Assembly (NCBI GenBank): GCA_030680695.1
Contig: JAUXUT010000010.1
Location: 1-12,385 of the forward strand
From: a bacterium
Lineage (GTDB): Bacteria > Patescibacteria > Paceibacteria > UBA9973 > UBA6065
DNA length: 12,385 nucleotides
Direction: 5' to 3'
How positions within the stretch are numbered: the stretch's first letter is position 1; every line of letters starts with the position of its first letter. The notes under the pieces were generated by a model. The model searched no databases. It had not been told where the DNA came from and saw only the letters and a program-made list of their open reading frames with translations. This document shows, one piece after another, positions 6,610 through 12,373 of this stretch. The position numbers and the translations under genes were made by a program.

Positions 6610-6739
6610 GCCTAACGGTTTGCGTTACCCGCGCTGGGGCGGGCGGCGGAACGCCGTCCGACTGGAAAAATGCTGAGGCGTAGGAAAATGCTTGGAATCG
6701 CGCCAGAATCCCCAGCGTCGGGTGCACGCTTTGTTAGCC
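6610..6739 (-). repeat. attC: attC site of the OLD/J-domain cassette
   Basis: The 130-bp site is bounded by GCCTAAC (6610-6616) and GTTAGCC (6733-6739). The latter departs from the GTTRRRY consensus, but the same departure appears in the start core of this cassette at 9711-9717 (GGCTAAC), so the two are complementary. The interior closely resembles attC 97-226. Confidence 0.93.
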
Positions 6740-6758
6740 TGCGTTTTCATTTCAGTAG

Positions 6759-8144
6759 TTACTTTCCGAAGTTGCGCTTAATCTGTTCATATGCGGCATT
6801 GATGAGCTTCATTTTCATTTCGGCAAGTTCTTGATAATCATGGGCTAATCCTGCTACTTTATCTGGGTGATACATTTGTGCCAATTTTTTATAAGAAGTT
6901 GATATATCTTCCCAAGAAGCGTCTTTAGGAACATTTAATACAGCGTAGGCGTTTTCATTTGGCTCATACTCTTTTTTATAGTCTTGCTCCTTATGCCCTT
7001 GTGGAGGGGCTGTCTTGAGCATTTCGGTGTGCCGCATATAATCTAAAATTGCATTGGTAAATTGCTGGGCGTATGAAAGATTAGAAACTTGTAAATGTAA
7101 TTCAAGACCAGTCTGTGACGTGAGTTCAATGTAGCCATAATTTGTAATTGGAATTTGCCGATTATTACTAAATCGCCTATCAGGTCCACCATCTTTGCGA
7201 ACATACCGCCACGTGTAATCAATGATTTGCGAGTCAGAGGGGACACTTTCTTCTTCAATATACCTTGTAGTCGAAAACCTAACAATAAGCGATGTGTAAT
7301 TAATCGCACTATATTTTCCGCTTTGAAAAACCAAAATTAGGTCAGGCAAGAAAAACAATTGAATTGAATCAAGTTGTAAGCCGTAAACTTTAATTCGAGT
7401 ATGAATAAAAGGGGGACGCATGTATCCTACTCTAATGCGTTTCCGCTTTATTAATGATGTTGCTCCCGCATTTCTTTTCCAATCGTCAGTAGCCATTCGA
7501 GAAGTCAATCGCCAAATAGAGGCGGATTTGGATAACAAATCAAATGAGTTTTGAACGGTGATAAATTTCGCTTTGGAATCTTCTTCAAGTTTATATTTAA
7601 GGGTAGTTGTTCTTGCTAAATTTTCTTGTTGGTGTGTAACCCATGCCACCCAAATACCAGTAGCCCAAATCCCTATTACTGCTATGAAAGAAAGGAGTGA
7701 AAAGACAGGATAGGCACTCCCTAAAAAAGAGGATGCGTTGTTTACAACGGAAGTAGCAATTAAAAACAACACGCCAGCAAAAAGCGTTATCAATATGCCG
7801 ATTAGCCAAGCAAATGTAGTTTGTTGAATACGAGAATTGATTTGATTGATAGTGTCTTTGTTGTCCGATTCAATCAAGTTGTCAATATTTAGATTGTCAA
7901 TTTTTGCGGAATTATCGTAAAGCGATTGATTGGATGTTTTAGGCGTTGCAGGCTCATTGTTTGATATTGAACCATCGATTTTTTGACGATAATAAATCCC
8001 ATTCCGCCCCAAGTGTATGTATGTTCCACGTGGACCAGTTGCAATTCGTGCGCCAGTAACGCCAGCAGATACTCCAATACCCGATTTAGAAATGTTAAAT
8101 CGGATGGGCCCAAACTTGACGCTTTTGCGGATATAGAAACTCAT
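6759..8144 (-). CDS. DUF4236-transmembrane-J-domain fusion protein
   Basis: This 461-aa membrane protein has three recognisable parts. Residues 1-54 (RKSVKFGPIRFNISKSGIGV...) match the DUF4236 pattern. Hydrophobic segments lie at about 111-131 and 143-169. Residues 399-461 form a J-domain (ENAYAVLNVPKDAS...) with the HPD motif at 426-428, which in J-proteins stimulates the ATPase of Hsp70/DnaK. The middle (about 180-370) contains a GGPDRRFSNNRQIP block that I recall from other DUF4236 proteins. The Gly/Phe and zinc-finger regions of true DnaJ are absent, so it is not the housekeeping chaperone. The ATG at 8144 has only a weak GGTGA upstream and follows the OLD-family gene by 50 bases. Inferred: the J-domain recruits DnaK to the membrane or to the OLD protein. 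Confidence 0.9.
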   Translation of the reverse strand: MSFYIRKSVKFGPIRFNISKSGIGVSAGVTGARIATGPRGTYIHLGRNGIYYRQKIDGSISNNEPATPKTSNQSLYDNSAKIDNLNIDNLIESDNKDTINQINSRIQQTTFAWLIGILITLFAGVLFLIATSVVNNASSFLGSAYPVFSLLSFIAVIGIWATGIWVAWVTHQQENLARTTTLKYKLEEDSKAKFITVQNSFDLLSKSASIWRLTSRMATDDWKRNAGATSLIKRKRIRVGYMRPPFIHTRIKVYGLQLDSIQLFFLPDLILVFQSGKYSAINYTSLIVRFSTTRYIEEESVPSDSQIIDYTWRYVRKDGGPDRRFSNNRQIPITNYGYIELTSQTGLELHLQVSNLSYAQQFTNAILDYMRHTEMLKTAPPQGHKEQDYKKEYEPNENAYAVLNVPKDASWEDISTSYKKLAQMYHPDKVAGLAHDYQELAEMKMKLINAAYEQIKRNFGK

Positions 8145-8194
8145 ACGATTTCACCGATTCCCAAACAGAGTGAACAAGGGAGGAAGTATATTCT

Positions 8195-9676
8195 TTAGCG
8201 CCATTTACGTACTACAGAAATTAGTTCCTCAACTTTATTGCGGGCAGTTGTCGATAGCCTGCCGTCAGACGAGTTATCAGCCACTACACCATTTTTGTAT
8301 TCATGTGCCCACTCAACTTTTGATTTTCCTGCTGGACGATTATCTCTTCCCTCTATACATTCCTCAATAAAGGGATCAACTTTCCAAGTATATTTTTGAG
8401 CGTTTTTGCATTCTTGGATAAAACTATCCTTTTTCCCGTTTATCGTTTTGAAAGTAGTCCGCACTTTAGAATTTGCGTGGCTCTCCTTATCAGAATCGCT
8501 GTCAACTATAAACGCCCAGTTTGGGTTTAGACTAAAAAGCGATATTAGTTTTTGGGGCGTTTCTTGATTTTCCCAAAATGTTTTCCTTATTCTTTGTTCG
8601 TCTTCTGCTCCAAGTTGCGCAAAATTAGAACCGCCGTACCACATGATCTCATAATCTTTCCCCCGACGAAGTTCAGATCCCAGTTTTTTTATCCAAACAT
8701 CAAGATAGATTAAATCAGATGGCCCTTCTACCCAGATAATACCATTAGCGTGTAACACATCGGCAGGTGAATGACCAAGATTGGATAAAATTACCCAACT
8801 CTCATCATAACCTTGTGCAGGTTGAATTTTAGTGTAACCATTGTCATCTTTTGACAATCGAAAAATGGAAATGTTATCTAAGTTATCGGCAACGGCAAGA
8901 TTCATTAAGTATGGGGAATGAGTGCTAATAAGGAATTGATGATTCTTTTCCTCCCTTAATTGCTCTAAATATTTCAAGAACTGTTTCTGTAGACCAGGGT
9001 GCATACTAACTTCTGGCTCCTCTATCAATATTACTGAGCCAGCTTCCCATCTTCGAATACTAGCAATCATGAACAAGAAATTTGCTTTGCCATCGCTTCC
9101 TTCTAATAGTAATGCTCCATTTTCATCTTTAAGTTCAAAAAATATTCGGTCATCGTTTCTTTTCGGGGGACATTTATCTGGCAATGCTATGCCTAAATAT
9201 TTTTTTGTATCTTGGCAAATTTCACTCCATTTTTCACAGATATGTTCATACTGTACTGGATGCGCAGGTTCACTGAATACGGAAAACCTTCGTGGAAGCC
9301 CAATCGGAAAAATTCTTTGTTTTAAATAAGAACCCATTTCCAAACCGGGTTCTCGTATAGGTTCGTTAGAATTGGGACGCTGTATTAAACTAGCCCGTGA
9401 TGGCTTTTCTTGAGGGCCGTCAAGGTTAATAATTACTTCGATGGGCTTTTGGGGGTCATTAAAGTTCTTATCAAGCTCGTACGTACCTTGTGAGTTAAAT
9501 GAATTCCAGTCAATGCAATAGCGTATTGCATTGAAGAAAACACTCTTTCCTGCACCATTTGGGCCAACAAAAATATTTATGCCAGAAAAATCATTCACAG
9601 ATAAACCTTCAGGCGAAAAGGAACGATAATTGCTGATGAAAACATCCTTTATTCTGACATGATTATTTTCGCTCAT
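8195..9676 (-). CDS. OLD-family ATPase/TOPRIM nuclease
   Basis: This 493-aa protein has an N-terminal ABC/SMC-like ATPase with Walker A GPNGAGKS (38-45), a signature-like LLEGSDGKANF region (about 190-200), Walker B VILIEEPE (215-222) and an H-loop STHSPYL (251-257). A TOPRIM-type C-terminal domain follows, with IIWVEGPSD (Glu317) and FIVDSDSD (Asp392 and Asp394) as likely metal-binding residues. Proteins of this plan (phage P2 Old, Gabija GajA, retron-linked OLD proteins) are nucleases that often act in phage defence. Start: the ATG at 9676, preceded by AGAGAG seven bases away. It is the first gene of the cassette, with only about 34 bases between it and the attC core, so its promoter may overlap the attC or lie upstream. 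No UvrD-like helicase follows, so it is not a complete Gabija system; the downstream partner is the J-domain protein. Confidence 0.93.
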   Translation of the reverse strand: MSENNHVRIKDVFISNYRSFSPEGLSVNDFSGINIFVGPNGAGKSVFFNAIRYCIDWNSFNSQGTYELDKNFNDPQKPIEVIINLDGPQEKPSRASLIQRPNSNEPIREPGLEMGSYLKQRIFPIGLPRRFSVFSEPAHPVQYEHICEKWSEICQDTKKYLGIALPDKCPPKRNDDRIFFELKDENGALLLEGSDGKANFLFMIASIRRWEAGSVILIEEPEVSMHPGLQKQFLKYLEQLREEKNHQFLISTHSPYLMNLAVADNLDNISIFRLSKDDNGYTKIQPAQGYDESWVILSNLGHSPADVLHANGIIWVEGPSDLIYLDVWIKKLGSELRRGKDYEIMWYGGSNFAQLGAEDEQRIRKTFWENQETPQKLISLFSLNPNWAFIVDSDSDKESHANSKVRTTFKTINGKKDSFIQECKNAQKYTWKVDPFIEECIEGRDNRPAGKSKVEWAHEYKNGVVADNSSDGRLSTTARNKVEELISVVRKWR

Positions 9677-9710
9677 AATTGTTCTCTCTTGATATTCTTA
9701 ACTGCTAGCA

Positions 9711-9839
9711 GGCTAACGGTTTGCGTTAGTGGTTTGTGGGCGGGCTGGGAAAATGCCTGAGAGCAGGAAAAACCCGAAGCCAGAAAAATGTTTGTAAACC
9801 GCGCAGAATCCCACAAATCCACTGCACGCTTTGTTCGGC
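9711..9839 (-). repeat. attC: attC site of small-protein cassette 3
   Basis: The cores GGCTAAC (9711-9717) and GTTCGGC (9833-9839) bound a 129-bp site. The inner arms AGTGGTTTGTGGG and CCCACAAA-T-CCACT pair with several bases unlike the other sites, all compensated. R'' matches the start core of its own cassette at 10455-10461. Confidence 0.93.
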
Positions 9840-10154
9840 GGCTCTATGCCTTAAGACTCGCTGACTGAAAAAAGACGACACCGCCAACATGACAAGATTT
9901 TACACACAACTTATTTTTTGACAAGAACCAAAAAACACAACTTGCCAAAACGCCAAATAACCAAAAGCCAGCCTTGACCAACCAAAACGAAATTGATTCA
10001 AAGACTCTCTGACCAAATGAAAACCACAATTTATCTAAAACGCTGACCAAAGAAACCAAGCCAATTTAGAAACTCAACACAACCAACAAAGGACATTTTA
10101 CCAGTGGCAACAAACTTATATCCTTACGATAGCCTTTACATTGCAACAAACTTT
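9840..10154 (-). other. Non-coding 3' tail of cassette 3, related to the tail of cassette 2
   Basis: This 315-base stretch separates the small gene from its attC. Two parts match the tail of cassette 2: about 9853-9946 with 10599-10692, and about 10019-10073 with 10739-10777 plus 10825-10840. A minus-strand frame of 71 codons (9844-10059, TTG start) is hydrophobic and poorly supported. In the related cassette the frame is interrupted by a stop and by repeats. It may be a decayed gene, an untranslated RNA, or inherited spacer. Confidence 0.5.
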
Positions 10155-10391
10155 TCAGGCTGACTTTGCTGAATCTACTAACATTGCTTTTGTTCTTTCC
10201 ACAATTTCTTTTCGTCGTGGATGGCGGCACAACAAGAGGCTAGAACCGAAGTGAAGCGCAAAATCACATAACGGATGCTCAATGAGACAATGCACTAATT
10301 CGTAATCCCAACTGGAATGCTCTCTTGCCTGGCAATTTTCGCTATCAGGCAAATCATCATCTTTATCTTTGGCTTCAACATTTTCTTCCAT
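10155..10391 (-). CDS. Small Cys-containing protein, paralogue of the gene at 10861-11109
   Basis: This 78-aa acidic protein has four cysteines at about residues 20, 35, 42 and 55 and a C-terminal C-R-x-P-R-R-x-E-I motif. The ATG at 10391 is preferred over an upstream in-frame TTG (10421) because GGGAG lies five bases before it. The neighbouring cassette encodes a relative with the same ELV.C, ALHFG/SLSFG and PRRKEIVERT/PRRNEIIENT blocks. Four spaced cysteines could bind zinc or an Fe-S cluster, but no known family is recognised. It is the only gene of its cassette and is followed by about 315 bases without a supported gene. Confidence 0.8.
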   Translation of the reverse strand: MEENVEAKDKDDDLPDSENCQAREHSSWDYELVHCLIEHPLCDFALHFGSSLLLCRHPRRKEIVERTKAMLVDSAKSA

Positions 10392-10396
10392 TCTCG

Positions 10397-10401
10397 CTCC
10401 C
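10397..10401 (-). promoter_or_regulatory. Ribosome binding site deciding the ATG at 10391
   Basis: GGGAG on the minus strand, five bases before the ATG, favours this start over the TTG at 10421. Confidence 0.65.
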
Positions 10402-10412
10402 GTTTCTGTTAT

Positions 10413-10448
10413 CTTGCACAACCTATATAAAAACGCTAATTGTGCAAG
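10413..10448 (-). promoter_or_regulatory. Perfect 9-bp inverted repeat in the cassette 3 leader
   Basis: CTTGCACAA (10413-10421) and TTGTGCAAG (10440-10448) face each other across 18 AT-rich bases containing TATATA. It could be a leader hairpin or an operator for the 78-aa protein gene. The half-site CTTGCACAA also appears near the ends of other cassettes, so it may instead be inherited cassette-end sequence. Confidence 0.5.
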
Positions 10449-10454
10449 ACAGCC

Positions 10455-10584
10455 GCCGAACGGTTTGCGTTAGCCGCGTGTGGGCGGGCGTGGTGGTGGC
10501 ATGAGATGTAGAAAAAACTCAAAGCCAGAAAAATGCTCGTAAACCGCGCAGACTCCCACACGTCGGCTGCACGCTTTGTTCGGC
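10455..10584 (-). repeat. attC: attC site of small-protein cassette 2
   Basis: The 130-bp site is bounded by GCCGAAC (10455-10461) and GTTCGGC (10578-10584). Both cores share the A-to-G variant found throughout this pair of cassettes. The inner stem pairs GCCGCGTGTGGG with CCCACACG-T-CGGC. Confidence 0.93.
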
Positions 10585-10705
10585 GCGTTTTGTTGTGCAA
10601 GACTCGCTGCCTGAAAAAAGACACCGCCGCAAACTTGGCAAGATTTTACACGCAACTCAATCTTTGGCAAGAACCAAAAAACACAGTTGACCAATGTTTC
10701 GACAG

Positions 10706-10740
10706 GGTTTCGACAAGCTCAACCACCAGCTCGACAACCA
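10706..10740. repeat. REP-like intergenic repeat, copy 1
   Basis: This 35-bp unit beginning GGTTTCGACAAGCTCAACC matches copy 2 at 33 of 35 positions. GTTTCGACA-GCTCAACC motifs of this kind recur between genes in many bacterial genomes. A shorter partial unit (GTTTCGACAGG) directly precedes it. Confidence 0.75.
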
Positions 10741-10789
10741 AACTACAATTTACCAAAAAATACTGACTGAAGAAACCATGTCTCGATAA

Positions 10790-10824
10790 GGTTTCGACAG
10801 GCTCAACCACCAACTCGACAACCA
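10790..10824. repeat. REP-like intergenic repeat, copy 2
   Basis: Second direct copy, differing from copy 1 at two positions. The flanking sequence GAAACCA | AGCCAATTT is contiguous at the matching place in cassette 3 (about 10050-10066), so about 46 bases including this unit look inserted. Confidence 0.75.
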
Positions 10825-10860
10825 AGCCAATTTTGAAAACCTGCACAAACCTTTACTGAC

Positions 10861-11109
10861 TCATTCCTGATTATCAGATTGCGAAACACCTGACAGAGGA
10901 TTTAACTTGCTTTGCAACTTTTCTGTATTCTCAATGATTTCATTTCGGCGTGGATTCTTGCAAAAATAACCATCACCGAAAGACAGAGAACAGTTGCAAA
11001 ATTGAGCCTGTTCTGGTGTAAGACAATCAACCAAATCACCCGCGCCTCTTATCTTTGCCCGACATTTTTCAATTTCAGAAACATTGCTTACGCGCGTCTC
11101 GTTTGCCAT
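10861..11109 (-). CDS. Small Cys-containing protein, paralogue of the gene at 10155-10391
   Basis: This 82-aa protein has cysteines at about residues 16, 29, 38, 40 and 50. It shares the DLVDCL, SLSFG and C-K-x-P-R-R-x-E-I-I-E-N-T features with the product of the next cassette. The frame is open much further upstream, but that part translates the attC. The ATG at 11109 has a strong AAGGAGAG seven bases upstream and is clearly the start. It is cytoplasmic by composition. A metal- or cluster-binding role is possible from the cysteines, but no family is recognised. Confidence 0.82.
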   Translation of the reverse strand: MANETRVSNVSEIEKCRAKIRGAGDLVDCLTPEQAQFCNCSLSFGDGYFCKNPRRNEIIENTEKLQSKLNPLSGVSQSDNQE

Positions 11110-11116
11110 GACCGTT

Positions 11117-11124
11117 CTCTCCTT
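11117..11124 (-). promoter_or_regulatory. Ribosome binding site deciding the ATG at 11109
   Basis: AAGGAGAG on the minus strand, seven bases before the ATG, rejects the longer frame that runs back through the attC. Confidence 0.8.
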
Positions 11125-11182
11125 GACGCTTTCGCACAATGCAGAACTTGTCCTTGAACTTGCATTTGCATTTCCGCGAAGC

Positions 11183-11311
11183 GCCGAACGGTTTGCGTTA
11201 CCTGCGTGTGGGCGGGCGTGGATTCTGTTCGGGAGCAGGAAAAACTCGAAGCGAGGAAAATGCTTGAAAATGCCGCAGAATCCCACACGTCAGGTGCACG
11301 CTTTGTTGGCA
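11183..11311 (-). repeat. attC: attC site of cassette 1
   Basis: The cores GCCGAAC (11183-11189) and GTTGGCA (11305-11311) bound a 129-bp site. GTTGGCA breaks the GTTRRRY consensus but is complementary to the start core of its own cassette (TGCCAAC, 12244-12250). The inner stem CCTGCGTGTGGG pairs with CCCACACG-T-CAGG. Confidence 0.92.
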
Positions 11312-11339
11312 CGCTTTTGTTGTGCAAGACTCAACTTTG

Positions 11340-12200
11340 TTATTGAATAGTAGCAAAAAATACATCATCAATGCACATAAAACTATTGGGTACATTAATG
11401 TCACCTACTTTTACTCCATGCCAAAATATGAGCCTTGCTGTAACTGCATTAACAGGAGAAGTTGCAACTCCGCCGTGTTGACTCCAGTCTGAAGTACCGT
11501 CTGTCCCGCCCATAATAAAATTATTGCTAATTTCAGCAAAGTTACTGTCAAACCAAAGTATTTTTATATGAACTTGAGACGCATTTTGTAGTTTTACCCA
11601 AGCGGATAGAGTATATTTTTGATTTCCTGATACTGGCACGTTTTGATGAAAACCTACCCATCCAGCATTTTGATTGGCTTGTAGTTCCTGCTTTGAACAT
11701 AAAGAAGATGAACTGTCATGCCCGCTTTGAATATTAACTGTTGGTTGCCCCCATTCCCACCCCCCGCTATACATTCCAGATTCAAAGCCAGCATTTTGAA
11801 CCAAATTATTTCCAACCACATCAACTTTAACGGGTGATGCTGTGGGAATAATTATCTGTGGTGCGTTAGTCGGAATAACAACAGCGATAGTTGGCTGTGA
11901 AATAGATGTAGGCGGAAGGGCTGGAATATTTGTTGGAAGTTCAGTTGGCTGAATTACTTGTGATGGAGTTTCAGTTGGTAAAGTTGAAGCCGATGTTCCA
12001 GATGGAATGATATAAAGCCCAATACCTGTGACTAGCAAAATAAAACCGATAATTCCAGCAAAAAAGTGATTTGTTGTTTCAACGCCAACTTCTTTAGCAT
12101 TTATTTTTTGTATAAACGGAATGAGTAAAAAGATTAACCCGCCAATAACCAAAACAATGGGTAAAGGAGTTTCTTTGAGCGTTTTGAATATTTCAAGCAT
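11340..12200 (-). CDS. Membrane-anchored protein with carbohydrate-binding-like domain
   Basis: This 286-aa protein has two N-terminal membrane segments (about residues 13-30 and 47-65), a Pro/Thr-rich linker (about 69-126, with PTETP, PTELPT and similar units) and a C-terminal domain (about 131-284). That domain begins NNLVQNAGFESG and includes YTLSAWVKL and CIDDVFF, resembling jelly-roll carbohydrate-binding modules of the CBM4/9 kind. The domain would be displayed outside the membrane and may bind cell-wall or environmental glycans. No catalytic domain is present. The ATG at 12200 has AGGAGAG (12213-12207) six bases upstream. It is the only gene of its cassette, and its stop is about 30 bases before the attC. 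The linker style is common in Chloroflexota. Confidence 0.85.
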   Translation of the reverse strand: MLEIFKTLKETPLPIVLVIGGLIFLLIPFIQKINAKEVGVETTNHFFAGIIGFILLVTGIGLYIIPSGTSASTLPTETPSQVIQPTELPTNIPALPPTSISQPTIAVVIPTNAPQIIIPTASPVKVDVVGNNLVQNAGFESGMYSGGWEWGQPTVNIQSGHDSSSSLCSKQELQANQNAGWVGFHQNVPVSGNQKYTLSAWVKLQNASQVHIKILWFDSNFAEISNNFIMGGTDGTSDWSQHGGVATSPVNAVTARLIFWHGVKVGDINVPNSFMCIDDVFFATIQ

Positions 12201-12206
12201 AACAAA

Positions 12207-12213
12207 CTCTCCT
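12207..12213 (-). promoter_or_regulatory. Ribosome binding site of the 286-aa protein
   Basis: AGGAGAG on the minus strand, six bases before the ATG at 12200. Confidence 0.75.
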
Positions 12214-12243
12214 ATTATTTTTTCCTATGCTTTGCAAGGGGCG

Positions 12244-12373
12244 TGCCAACGGTTGCGTTAGCGGCAGGTGGGTGGGCGTGGACAATGTTCAAGATGAGAA
12301 AACTGCCGAATACCAGAAAAATGCTTGTAAACCGCGCAGACTCCCCACCTGTCCGCTGCACGCTTTGTTAGGC
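12244..12373 (-). repeat. attC: attC site of the cassette beyond the right edge
   Basis: The cores TGCCAAC (12244-12250) and GTTAGGC (12367-12373) bound a 130-bp site. The inner stem AGCGGCAGGTGGG pairs with CCCACCTG-T-CCGCT. It belongs to an upstream cassette of which only the last 12 bases (12374-12385) are in the window. Confidence 0.92.

Larger units (their letters stand above)
10585..10860 (-). other. Non-coding 3' tail of cassette 2 with repeat insertions
   Basis: This 276-base stretch lies between the 82-aa protein gene and its attC. Its attC-proximal ~94 bases match the tail of cassette 3. Two 35-bp REP-like repeats (10706-10740, 10790-10824) interrupt the rest. Minus-strand frames through it (VVEPVETLSRHG type) are translations of the repeats, not a gene. 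Confidence 0.6.
97..12373 (-). mobile_element. Integron cassette array without an integrase in the window
   Basis: Eight full-length attC sites and one remnant separate seven complete cassettes and two partial ones. All supported genes are on the minus strand with attC at their 3' ends, the normal polarity of an integron array read from high to low coordinates. Seen: the core motifs, imperfect inverted symmetry and compensatory stem changes of the sites. Known: attC sites are folded single-strand substrates of the integrase IntI, which cuts between G and TT in the R' core. Inferred: a chromosomal-type array, because attC lengths and arms are uniform and cargo genes are mostly unfamiliar. No tyrosine recombinase gene or attI site is present, so within these limits it is a cluster of attC sites lacking an integrase. 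Confidence 0.93.

Noticed and set aside
6530..6727. Minus-strand frame across an attC (and similar frames at 11088-11327, 10436-10624 and plus-strand 85-279)
   Set aside because: These are translations of the GC-rich attC sequence in different frames, without ribosome sites or homology.
6759..8144. Housekeeping dnaJ gene
   Set aside because: Only the J-domain is present, at the C-terminus of a membrane protein. The Gly/Phe-rich and zinc-finger regions are missing.
8195..9676. Complete Gabija (GajAB) system
   Set aside because: The GajA-like ATPase/TOPRIM plan is present, but the next gene is a DUF4236/J-domain protein, not a UvrD-type helicase.
9844..10059. Hydrophobic 71-aa frame in the cassette 3 tail
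   Set aside because: TTG start without ribosome site. The matching frame in cassette 2 is broken by a stop and by repeat insertion. A decayed gene cannot be excluded.
10646..10846. Minus-strand frame with VVELVVEPVETLSRHG repeats
   Set aside because: It is the well-known spurious translation of REP-like repeats and covers only those repeats and their flanks.
97..12373. Dispersed ~130-bp palindromic repeats as MITEs or insertion-sequence ends
   Set aside because: Ends fit the RYYYAAC/GTTRRRY cores, stems show compensated changes, sites always lie 3' of genes in one orientation, and cassette start and end cores match. Target-site duplications are not evident.
97..12373. CRISPR array
   Set aside because: Repeats are too long, imperfectly conserved inside, and separated by genes of variable size, not by short spacers.
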